Below are positions 1-5,496 of a DNA stretch of 5,496 nucleotides, piece by piece. The stretch is from Syntrophomonadaceae bacterium. Lineage in GTDB: Bacteria; Bacillota_D; Dethiobacteria; DTU022. The position numbers were made by a program, and so were the translations under genes. The DNA lies in contig PWUG01000312.1 of NCBI GenBank assembly GCA_003562605.1, forward strand, positions 1 to 5,496, written 5' to 3'. The number at the start of each line of letters is the position of its first letter. The first letter of the stretch is position 1. The notes under the pieces are model-generated. The model had not been told where the DNA came from, searched no databases, and saw only the letters and a program-made list of their open reading frames with translations.

Positions 1-112
1 TAACATCAGACAGGAAAAGGTGCTGTAAATATCTAACATAACTAGCATTAAATGTGATGATCGTGAGTTAACATTCTCTAGCTTGACATAGCTTCAATAT
101 GTTTATGCAACG

Positions 113-711
113 TTACTGATTGGATATGAAATAAACTAACTCACATCGAATATTGTGACGCTCGGTGTATTTCTGCATCTCCTGGTGACATTTCTTGACC
201 ATGTTTGGCGATAAGTCCTGTATGTGCAAAGAACCTTCTTCACTCAGTTTGTTGGCGATGCGGTGAGTATCCCTGCCCGTTCCACAGCCAACTTCCAATA
301 CTCTGCCTTCCGGAGAGATGTCCAGATTCTTAAACTTCGCTTCCCGGATAGCGTGCTCATCAACGCGCATGGCCTCGTAAAGCCAGTCAACTGAGAGATC
401 ATAAAATGAGTCAGCAACTGCGTCGCAATGCTTTCTGGCGCTTTCCTCCAAGGGCCTTAAAACTTCCGGGAAAGTGAAGTCCGGAAAGAGTGATGCCCTG
501 GCATAAATACGACCCCTTTCGTTTTCCCATCGATCCTTTTCTTCGTGATAAATAAGCGGCGTTTTTAGTTCCGGACAATACCAATTATTAAATGTTCGAT
601 TAACCGTGTTAATAGTGATAAGCCTCCTTCAGGTTGTTGGAACAACCAATCAAATTCGTGATACAAACCTTCTTCCATTGCTGTAAGAGTATGCTCCAGA
701 TGCAGAATCAC
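113..711 (-). pseudogene. Class I SAM-dependent methyltransferase remnant, frameshifted and 3'-truncated
   Basis: This is the decayed N-terminal half of a Rossmann-fold methyltransferase. The longest single-frame piece, from a TTG at 451 to the stop at 113, carries motif I (VLEVGCGTGRDT, residues 51-62 of that piece) and an acidic residue after strand beta-2 (HIQDLSPNMV, Asp79), which together form the SAM site. The same frame stays open upstream to a stop at 629-631 and reads WYCPELKTPL and ENERGRIYARASLFPDF. This resembles the zinc-ribbon-like leader of some methyltransferases, with most cysteines missing. No ATG, GTG or TTG lies in that extension. A different frame supplies a plausible N-terminus from ATG 678 (or GTG 711), beginning MEEGLYHEFDWLFQQPEGG, and stops at 565-567. 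One lost base around 583-600 would join the two frames. The protein ends two residues after YFISN, before the strands that complete the fold, so a working enzyme is unlikely. The substrate is unknown. An alternative is a rare ATT start at 613 behind AAGGAGG. Confidence 0.72.
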
Positions 712-820
712 TGTTCAAAGTACAAAAAAACATGCGAGCCAATGGCTTATAACTGAATACTACTTTATGCAGCTTGACGCATGGAAGACCAACGTTTAAA
801 GGCGGGAGTCCAATAGATAA

Positions 821-1432
821 TTAATCATCTCTTCGGTAAACAGGTTTTCCCGCAATCGGATCTTCTTGTATTTCGCGATAAATGCCTGCCCTGTTAAATA
901 CCACAGAACACGTTTTCAACAGTATTTTTAGATCTAACCAAAAATCCCTGTTATCCACGTACCAGATGTCCAGTTCGACTCTCTCCGTCCAGGTTAATTC
1001 GTTCCTGCCGTTTACCTGTGCCCATCCGGTGATGCCCGGCAGGACCAGCAGTCTCCGGCGCTGCCTTTCATTATAGTTATCCACCTGGTAGGGAAGCGTA
1101 GGGCGCGGTCCCACCAGGCTCATTTCTCCTTTCATGATGTTAATGAGCTGAGGGAGTTCATCGATACTCAAGCTCCTCAAAAATTTACCGACCCTGGTGA
1201 TCCGCGGGTCATCTTTTTCGATAAAAACTCCCGCGCCTTTATGTTCTGCATCTACCACCATGGTCCGGAATTTATATACACGAAAAGTGCGCCCATCTTT
1301 GCCCGCTCTGGCCTGGCGGAAAAAGACAGGGCCGGGGTTATCCAGTTTTATGGCCGCAGCGACCACACAAAATAATGGGGACAGCATAACCAGCCCTGCG
1401 CAACTGGCGGTGAGATCAAGCAAGCGTTTCAT
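821..1432 (-). CDS. Undecaprenyl-phosphate sugar-1-phosphate transferase (PglC-type small initiating transferase)
   Basis: It transfers a sugar-1-phosphate from a UDP-sugar to undecaprenyl phosphate on the cytoplasmic face of the membrane, the first committed step of lipid-linked glycan assembly. The 203 residues match the short monotopic family (about 200 aa). Visible landmarks are a hydrophobic N-terminal segment (about residues 5-30) with a Ser18-Pro19 break typical of the re-entrant helix, GPVFFRQARAGKDGRTF (34-50), KFRTM (54-58), DPRITRVGKFLR (75-86), IDELPQL (90-96) with the expected Asp91-Glu92 catalytic dyad, MSLVGPRP (104-111) and PGITGWAQVNGRN (132-144). The large multi-membrane N-terminal domain of WbaP-type enzymes is absent. 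The ATG start is supported by GGGGGAG at 1445-1439, six bases upstream. The gene lies 181 bp downstream of the PglA-like glycosyltransferase. The donor sugar (diNAcBac, GalNAc, GlcNAc or another) cannot be read from sequence, and no acetyltransferase or aminotransferase partner lies in the window. Confidence 0.95.
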   Translation of the reverse strand: MKRLLDLTASCAGLVMLSPLFCVVAAAIKLDNPGPVFFRQARAGKDGRTFRVYKFRTMVVDAEHKGAGVFIEKDDPRITRVGKFLRSLSIDELPQLINIMKGEMSLVGPRPTLPYQVDNYNERQRRRLLVLPGITGWAQVNGRNELTWTERVELDIWYVDNRDFWLDLKILLKTCSVVFNRAGIYREIQEDPIAGKPVYRRDD

Positions 1433-1573
1433 GGAAAACTCCCCCTGTTTATCATTCTATACAACAATCAGCATACCATCACAGAGTTAGCATCGCAAGA
1501 CAGTATCGAAAACAGTATTTCACTCCAGGCAGTCAGCAAAGAAGTCTATCGTCCCGGGCAATTCTTCCGGCAT

Positions 1574-1579
1574 ATTATA
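1574..1579 (-). promoter_or_regulatory. Isolated TATAAT -10-like hexamer upstream of the sugar transferase
   Basis: The minus strand reads TATAAT exactly here, about 140 bases before the sugar transferase ATG, inside the 181 bp gap. No good -35 partner lies at 16-18 bases (17 bases upstream reads ATCAAC), so this may be chance in an AT-rich patch. If it is real, it would let the initiating transferase be expressed separately from the upstream glycosyltransferases. Confidence 0.2.
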
Positions 1580-1613
1580 AATTGCGTTAGGGCCTGGTTG
1601 ATCACTCTACCGG

Positions 1614-2756
1614 TTATTTAGCCCTTGCTTTATTCCACCTGGCGTTACTCAAGCCCATTGCTTCCAGGATCACACTGTTCACTTTGTGAACGTCATATTT
1701 CTCTTCGGCAATCTTCCGGCTTTGTAAACCCATTTCTTGCATGATCCCGGGTTCGTTGATAAACCGTTCCATGGCCCGGGCCAGGGCCCTGCTGTCCTTT
1801 ACCGGCACAAGAAATCCGTTCACACCTTCCTGCACGGTTTCCCGGCAGCCCGGGGCATCGGTGGTAATGATCGGCCTTCCCATGGACATAGCCTCCAACA
1901 CCGTCCGGGGGGTTCCTTCCCGATAAGAGGGAAGGACATAAACACTGGCTTGCTTGATGAATGGCCGCACGTCTTCAACCCTGCCGTGATAGTCAATCAG
2001 CCGTTCTTTTTGCCAGTGTTCAATGTCTTCTTTACTAATAGCCGAAGGGTTCTCATCGTAAGGGCCAACCAGGTGGAACTGCACTTCCGGGTATTTTCCT
2101 TTGATTTCACGGGCGGCCTGGATGTATTCCCCAATCCCCTTATCCCACAGCAGGCGGGCGATTAATAAAAACGCGATGGGTCGCGGAGGTAAAGGTGCGG
2201 ATGTAAACCGGTTCGTATTTACCCCGGAACCGTTTACCTGGACCACTTTATGCTGCCCGGATAGAATGCCATAAGATGAAAAAGTCTGGATGTCATCCGG
2301 ATTTTGAAATAAGACTGTCCTGTTGCGCTGCAAGGCTGTTTTGTATAGCTGGATGGCCGTTTTCTTTAACAACCGATGCTTTAGCGTATCGCCAGAAAAG
2401 ATGTAGCCCAAACCTGTGATCATGGAATAGATCTCCGGCACCTTTGCCCTGGATGCAGCCAGGGATCCGTAAATAACCGGCTTGATTGTATACAGGAAAA
2501 GGATGTCGGGTTTTTCCGCTTTGAAGACAGCGGTCAAGGATCGCATCGTCGCGTAATCTTGCACAGGGCTTAAACCGGTTCTGGCCAACGGGATGGTTGT
2601 ATACCGGGCTCCCAGGGCATTTACCTGTTCTACTACTTCTTCACCCGGCGCGACAGCCAGCACTTCATGCCCCCGGCTTACCCATTCTTTAATTAAATCT
2701 CCCCTGAAATTTATTAACGATCGATTCAGCCCGGCAACAATTGCAATTTTTGCCAA
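1614..2756 (-). CDS. GT4-family glycosyltransferase, PglA-like
   Basis: This is a cytosolic or membrane-associated GT-B-fold retaining glycosyltransferase, probably adding a sugar (HexNAc-like in PglA relatives) to an undecaprenyl-diphosphate-linked acceptor. At 380 aa it is full length. The N-terminal acceptor domain begins MAKIAIVAGLNRSLINFRGD. The linker-side motif NGSGVN is at 175-180. The donor domain has ARLLWDKG (200-207) with the phosphate-contacting Arg201 and Lys206, then PSYREGTPRTVLEAM (276-290) with the EX7E pair Glu280/Glu288, and TTDAPGCRETVQEGVNGFLVP (298-318). The YREGTPR and TDAPGCRE wording is typical of the PglA-like branch of GT4. The start is TTG: no ATG or GTG lies in frame between it and the upstream stop, and AAGGGAG at 2773-2767 sits ten bases away. 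Its place next to a PglC-type transferase fits a first-and-second-sugar pair. Assignment to GT4 is firm; the PglA-like specificity is inferred. Confidence 0.93.
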   Translation of the reverse strand: MAKIAIVAGLNRSLINFRGDLIKEWVSRGHEVLAVAPGEEVVEQVNALGARYTTIPLARTGLSPVQDYATMRSLTAVFKAEKPDILFLYTIKPVIYGSLAASRAKVPEIYSMITGLGYIFSGDTLKHRLLKKTAIQLYKTALQRNRTVLFQNPDDIQTFSSYGILSGQHKVVQVNGSGVNTNRFTSAPLPPRPIAFLLIARLLWDKGIGEYIQAAREIKGKYPEVQFHLVGPYDENPSAISKEDIEHWQKERLIDYHGRVEDVRPFIKQASVYVLPSYREGTPRTVLEAMSMGRPIITTDAPGCRETVQEGVNGFLVPVKDSRALARAMERFINEPGIMQEMGLQSRKIAEEKYDVHKVNSVILEAMGLSNARWNKARAK

Positions 2757-2766
2757 TGGATGGACG

Positions 2767-2773
2767 CTCCCTT
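2767..2773 (-). promoter_or_regulatory. Ribosome binding site for the TTG-started glycosyltransferase
   Basis: The minus strand reads AAGGGAG, ten bases before TTG 2756. It is the only purine-rich SD-like stretch close to the 5' end of this gene and supports the non-ATG start. It lies in the 77 bp gap after the preceding glycosyltransferase, where no terminator-like hairpin is evident, so co-transcription of the two genes is likely. Confidence 0.55.
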
Positions 2774-2833
2774 CATAAACATAGGAGATTAGCCTAGAAT
2801 TTTAACGCTGGCCATCTCTTCTTTATTCAGTAT

Positions 2834-3991
2834 TTAAACAGGAATTGTTATTAATCCCTTCTCCTGCAGGCAATCCATGTATAACTGTTCATATGCTACT
2901 ACCATTTTGTCAATCGTGAAATACGTTGCAACCCTTTCTCTTCCCTTTACTCCCATATTCTTTCTTTCATTGACCGGAATAAGTACCATCTTCTCCAGAA
3001 CACCAGCTAATCTTTGAGGATTTTGAGGTGGCACCAAAAAACCGGTTTCCTTTTCAGTGACTAGCTCTGGAATGCCTCCAACGGACGTTGAAACAACTGG
3101 CAGTTGTGATGCCATAGCTTCCAAAACAACAATTGGTAGCCCCTCCCACAAGGAACTCAGCACCAGGGTATCAGCAGAAGCCATTAACTTTGGAATGTCA
3201 TCTCTAAGACCGAGGAAAAAAACACTGTCTTTGATGTTCAACTGCTCAACTTGTTTCTCCAGAGTATTGCGCAGTTCACCATCACCCGCAATCACAAGCT
3301 TAACTCCTCTATAACCTTTTTTTTGTAAAAAAGATACCGCGTCAAGTAAAAACGAATAGCCCTTGGGGGGCGACAATCTTCCCACCGCAAGGAGGAAAAA
3401 ATCTGTCGCTTCAAGTCCAAGCGAATGTCTAATTTTTTCTTTTTCATCTGTTGTAAGTTTAATCGAGAAGTCTTTTAGTTCGATACCATTATATATAACC
3501 TTGAGTTTGCCAACAGATACAAGGTTCTTTTTCTTCATGATGTCCGCAGCCGCTTGGCAAATGGCCGTAGCTTTCAAAGCATACTTATCTGTATACCTAA
3601 TTGCATGCTCTTTAATCTTTCCTCCAAACGTGACACTGTGGATGCTAGAGATGATAACCGGTACTTGATTCCAAGATCCGACTATTCTCCCAACAAAATC
3701 AGAAGAAAATGGGTATGTTTGCAGAATATCCGGCTGAATCGTATTTATTAATCTGTCTATTTTCCAAATTGATAGCACATCAGCCTTCGACCGAACATTA
3801 ATATTGTATACAGGCACATTTAATCCTAAAATGTTATCCAATAACCACCCCCGATTTTGGACGAAAGTTATGATGCAGGGTTCATAAGTAGACAAATCGA
3901 TATTTTTCAGCAACTGATAAAGCATCATTTCCGCGCCACCGATACTTAAGCTATGAATAAGGTAACAAATTTTAAATTTTCTCTGGGGCAT
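2834..3991 (-). CDS. GT4-family glycosyltransferase (GGAE-type)
   Basis: This is an intact 385 aa GT-B retaining glycosyltransferase, expected to use a nucleotide-sugar donor in the cytoplasm to extend the lipid-linked glycan. The N-terminal domain carries YLIHSLSIGGAEMML (10-24), the GGAE loop common in GT4 enzymes. VIYNGIELKDF (165-175) marks the domain linker. The donor domain has AVGRLSPPKG (202-211) with Arg205 and Lys210, VIAGDGELR (233-241), SLWEGLPIVVLEAM (280-293) with the EX7E pair Glu283/Glu291, and VGGIPELVTEKETGFLVPP (304-322). ATG 3991 is preceded by GGAGG at 4002-3998 with a six-base spacer, a strong site. The coding sequence looks more AT-rich than the downstream PglA-like gene, suggesting a different origin. 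Upstream it is separated from the next glycosyltransferase gene by IS remnants, so its original promoter may have been displaced. Donor and acceptor sugars are unknown. Confidence 0.93.
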   Translation of the reverse strand: MPQRKFKICYLIHSLSIGGAEMMLYQLLKNIDLSTYEPCIITFVQNRGWLLDNILGLNVPVYNINVRSKADVLSIWKIDRLINTIQPDILQTYPFSSDFVGRIVGSWNQVPVIISSIHSVTFGGKIKEHAIRYTDKYALKATAICQAAADIMKKKNLVSVGKLKVIYNGIELKDFSIKLTTDEKEKIRHSLGLEATDFFLLAVGRLSPPKGYSFLLDAVSFLQKKGYRGVKLVIAGDGELRNTLEKQVEQLNIKDSVFFLGLRDDIPKLMASADTLVLSSLWEGLPIVVLEAMASQLPVVSTSVGGIPELVTEKETGFLVPPQNPQRLAGVLEKMVLIPVNERKNMGVKGRERVATYFTIDKMVVAYEQLYMDCLQEKGLITIPV

Positions 3992-3997
3992 ATATGT

Positions 3998-4002
3998 CCT
4001 CC
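3998..4002 (-). promoter_or_regulatory. Strong Shine-Dalgarno site of the GGAE-type glycosyltransferase
   Basis: GGAGG on the minus strand, six bases before ATG 3991, fixes the start. The site survives intact although IS-derived sequence begins only a short way upstream. Confidence 0.75.
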
Positions 4003-4061
4003 AAGATCTTTCTGGCTAACCAATAAATAGGGCTTCCTGCATAGTCCCAAAAACCTCGATA

Positions 4062-4085
4062 AATACTGGCTTTTAGCCCTGTATT
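4062..4085 (-). repeat. Imperfect hairpin after the IS630 transposase stop
   Basis: On the plus strand AATACTGGCT, a TTT loop and AGCCCTGTATT pair as AATAC/GTATT and GGCT/AGCC around a small internal mismatch. It begins eight bases past the transposase stop. The T-run nearest to it on the minus strand (4054-4050) is separated from the stem by several G/C bases, so it is a poor intrinsic terminator and may instead belong to the IS end. Confidence 0.35.
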
Positions 4086-4097
4086 GTGCTCTGTCAA
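4070..4097 (-). promoter_or_regulatory. Possible outward-facing IS promoter (TTGACA-16-TAAAAG)
   Basis: The minus strand has a perfect TTGACA at 4097-4092, overlapping the transposase stop codon. It is followed after 16 bases by TAAAAG at 4075-4070, four of six matches to TATAAT. It points towards the glycosyltransferase that starts at 3991 and would give a leader of about 70 bases. The -10 is weak and lies in the loop of the hairpin, so this is a candidate only. Confidence 0.25.
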
Positions 4098-4578
4098 GCA
4101 ACTTTGATCTTGTTTTGCTCTTTTAAAATTTCATCATTCTTTGCATTCTTGTTTCGCCAGCGGATATACCTTCGAATGGCAATGGCCAGCTCCTCATGAC
4201 TTTGATAGTAAGCGCTTTTGAGTACAAAATGACGATGCGGTCCAAAGTGGCATTCTATTCGATTCAGCCACGACGCATAAGTTGGTGTATAGACTAAAAC
4301 AACGTTGTGTTGCGCTGCCCACTTGATAACTTTTTTGTGCTTATGAGGGGAGAAGTTATCCAGGACAATGTAAAGTTTCTCCCCCGGGTAGCGCCGCCTT
4401 AAGTACTTCAAGAAAGTCAGCACTTCTTTGTGAGTTTTGCGCTTATTATGATGGGCAAAAAGCTTATCATCTTTTACAAGGCCAGTTCAACGATCATGGA
4501 CTTTTCTTCTTCTGTAATGGACAGTTGACGACCGCCCCCTTTTTCCCGGGGCAAAGAATCCAAACCGCATCGATGGGC
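4094..4578 (-). pseudogene. IS630-family transposase with internal deletion
   Basis: The C-terminal piece (open from 4486 to the stop at 4094) reads KLFAHHNKRKTHKEVL, then YIVLDNFSPHKHKK, LVYTPTYASWLNRIE and IRRYIRWRNKN. This is the DDE domain of IS630-type transposases. The Asp of LDN and the Glu of NRIE are separated by exactly 34 residues, the D34E spacing of this family. In another frame, 4566-4477 reads LDSLPREKGGGRQLSIT and EEEKSMIVELAL, resembling the N-terminal HTH region, and then hits a stop at 4476-4474. The middle of the protein, including the first catalytic Asp, is missing. Full-length relatives are roughly 340 aa and the pieces here total about 155. The junction near 4474-4480 also shifts frame. 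The transposase cannot be active. Assignment of the C-terminal part is firm; the N-terminal part is recognised by pattern only. Confidence 0.82.
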
Positions 4579-4709
4579 TTACAGAGATCCGTAAGGCAGA
4601 AACCGTGACCATAACCGGCCTGAAAGGAAAGCTGGCCAAGGAATCGCAGTTGGAAGAAATGGAGCCTGAACTGGAATAATTGTATGAAGACCTGTTAAGC
4701 ACGTTTTAG
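4557..4709 (+). pseudogene. Plus-strand coding remnant, possibly the tail of another transposase
   Basis: This is a short plus-strand reading frame with coding-like composition on the side opposite to all other genes. It reads NPNRIDGLTEIRKAE, then TVTITGLKGKLAKES and QLEEMEPELE, reaches TAA at 4677-4679 and continues in frame as LYEDLLSTF before TAG at 4707-4709. The charged, amphipathic C-terminal style with a final LYEDLL segment recalls the ends of some DDE transposases (IS4/IS1634 type), but I cannot name the family. No start codon or RBS belongs to it, because a stop lies at 4515-4517 and the upstream part overlaps the opposite-strand IS630 remnant. It is probably a second broken element abutting the first. 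The overlapping minus-strand frame at 4487-4702 is low-complexity Ser/Arg-rich and looks spurious. Confidence 0.3.
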
Positions 4710-4789
4710 TTTATACAACCTTGATTTCTATGAATGCCCATGTTCATTGGGCTTAAGGCCACTTTTCCAATAAACGTAGCAAACTCACG

Positions 4790-5496
4790 CTAGCCTATTA
4801 ATTCTAACCAGTCATTCACCAGGGTTGTTATTCGAAAATCCTCAGCCCTTTGCAAACCTTTTTGCTTGTAATAAGCGCTTCTCTTATCGCTTGATAAGCA
4901 GCTGATAATTGCATCCGCCATTCCTATTTCTTCCATCGTCAAGAATTCATGAGACTTATAATGCTTTCCATCGCACACAGGGATTAAAATGCCATACTCT
5001 GCAAACTCAAGATCAGTTGTCTGATAAAATACATCTGTCCTTGGAGCTAATATTTCCCTTGGACCGGTTCTACAATCATGAGCAACAACAGGTGTGCCAC
5101 AGGCTATCGCTTCCACCAGGGCATTAGGGAACCCTTCAAAAAGCGATGAAAGCACAAACAGTTTGGAGCGGGAAATATATTTAAAGGGGTTATCCTGCAT
5201 CCCCAGTAAAAAAACATCATTTTCTAAACCCAGTTGCACAATTAAGTTATTGAGATACTCCTTCAGCTTACCTTCGCCAAGAATTACTAATTTCGCATTG
5301 GGATGTTGAGCTTTTACCCTCCTGAAAGCCCGAATTAAGTGCCATTGCCCTTTCTGATAGGACAACCTTCCAACGTTTATGATCACATCATGTTCAAATA
5401 TATGATTATGTTGGTCATGGAGTGCTTCCTGGCTTAAACTATTAATATTGTCAAGATCATAAGGGTTATAAATGACAATGATTTTATTCTCTCGAA
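4790..5496 (-). CDS. GT4-family glycosyltransferase, C-terminal part (5' end beyond window)
   Basis: This is the donor-binding half of a GT-B retaining glycosyltransferase, about 235 residues visible. The frame is open to the window edge, so the gene starts outside. Counting from the first complete codon, it shows IIVIYNPYDLDNI (5-17) as the linker-side strand, INVGRLSYQKGQWHL with Arg43 and Lys48, VILGEGKLKEYL, and LSSLFEGFPNALVEAIACG with the EX7E pair Glu120/Glu128. These are followed by GTPVVAHDCRTGPREIL and a long loop, FAEYGILIPVCDGKHYKSHE, typical of a polysaccharide-cluster branch of GT4. A GTG at 5386 could be mistaken for a start but lies inside the conserved fold. It is transcribed towards the IS remnants and is the first glycosyltransferase of this stretch. 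No SD-supported gene follows for about 800 bp, so transcription may be interrupted here. The sugar specificity is unknown. Confidence 0.92.
   Translation of the reverse strand, partial: RENKIIVIYNPYDLDNINSLSQEALHDQHNHIFEHDVIINVGRLSYQKGQWHLIRAFRRVKAQHPNAKLVILGEGKLKEYLNNLIVQLGLENDVFLLGMQDNPFKYISRSKLFVLSSLFEGFPNALVEAIACGTPVVAHDCRTGPREILAPRTDVFYQTTDLEFAEYGILIPVCDGKHYKSHEFLTMEEIGMADAIISCLSSDKRSAYYKQKGLQRAEDFRITTLVNDWLELIG

Larger units (their letters stand above)
4030..4578 (-). mobile_element. IS630-family insertion sequence remnant
   Basis: This segment holds two colinear pieces of one IS630-family transposase plus the 3' non-coding end of the element, which faces the downstream glycosyltransferase. 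The right boundary is not resolved. A minus-strand stretch GGGACTATGCAGGAAGCCC (4048-4030), flanked by TA, is a candidate element end but not a proven one. The complementary end was not found between 4680 and 4800, which fits loss of the 5' part. IS630 elements duplicate a TA dinucleotide on insertion, so no long target duplication is expected. The left limit is set by where transposase similarity fades (about 4566) and the minus frame closes (stop at 4579-4581). Confidence 0.55.

Noticed and set aside
1..112. Possible gene or IS end downstream of the methyltransferase break
   Set aside because: Frames are short and full of stops on both strands, and the repeated TAACAT words are too short to mean anything. 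A junction is likely near 113-118, but nothing identifies the incoming DNA.
737..747. AGCCA-A-TGGCT inverted repeat with a nearby minus-strand T-run (730-724) as a terminator of the sugar transferase gene
   Set aside because: The stem is 5 bp with a one-base loop, and the T-run is separated from it by six bases. This is too weak to call.
1197..1490. Plus-strand open frames over the sugar transferase and glycosyltransferase genes
   Set aside because: They lie opposite strongly conserved enzyme genes, lack ribosome binding sites and show no domain signal.
4487..4702. 71-codon minus-strand open frame in the IS region
   Set aside because: It is Ser/Arg-rich without recognisable motifs, and it overlaps both the IS630 N-terminal remnant (different frame) and a more coding-like plus-strand frame. 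It is most likely a shadow.
4736..4752. GCCCA-loop-TGGGC hairpin downstream of the right-hand glycosyltransferase as a terminator
   Set aside because: The stem is only 5 bp and no T-run follows on the minus strand. It could be chance.
5384..5386. GTG at 5386 as the start of the right-hand glycosyltransferase
   Set aside because: The upstream codons read a typical GT4 linker segment (VIYNPYDLDN) and stay open to the window edge, so this codon is internal.

Overview
The window is a minus-strand stretch of a cell-surface polysaccharide or glycoconjugate (capsule, O-antigen or EPS type) biosynthesis locus, interrupted by insertion-sequence debris. Moderate base composition, GGAGG-type ribosome binding sites, a TTG start and an IS630-family transposase remnant suggest a Firmicute, perhaps a Clostridia/Peptococcaceae-like organism. 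That placement is a weak inference, because no marker gene is present.

In the direction of transcription (right to left) the layout is as follows. (1) 5496-4790 holds the C-terminal part of a GT4-family glycosyltransferase whose start lies outside the window. (2) 4789-3992 is about 800 bp without an intact gene. It holds a decayed IS630-family transposase with its centre deleted, a short plus-strand coding remnant of unknown origin, and an IS-end-like segment just upstream of the next gene. (3) 3991-2834 is an intact GT4 glycosyltransferase with a GGAE motif near its N-terminus. (4) 2756-1614 is a second intact GT4 glycosyltransferase that resembles PglA-type enzymes and starts at TTG. (5) 1432-821 is a small PglC-type polyprenyl-phosphate sugar-1-phosphate transferase, the likely initiating enzyme of the glycan. 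(6) About 711-113 is a broken class I SAM-dependent methyltransferase, frameshifted near its N-terminus and cut off after the first half of the Rossmann fold. The last 112 bp (1-112) hold nothing recognisable.

Functionally, the sugar transferase would load the first sugar phosphate onto undecaprenyl phosphate at the inner face of the membrane. The adjacent PglA-like enzyme would add the second sugar, and the other GT4 enzymes would extend the lipid-linked oligosaccharide. The methyltransferase, if it once modified the glycan, is probably no longer functional. No flippase, polymerase, sugar-nucleotide enzyme or regulator lies in the window.

I found no convincing new biological system. The points most worth a second look are the two decayed genes at the edges of the glycan genes, the mixed IS remnants, a possible outward promoter in the IS end, and the PglC/PglA-like pair.
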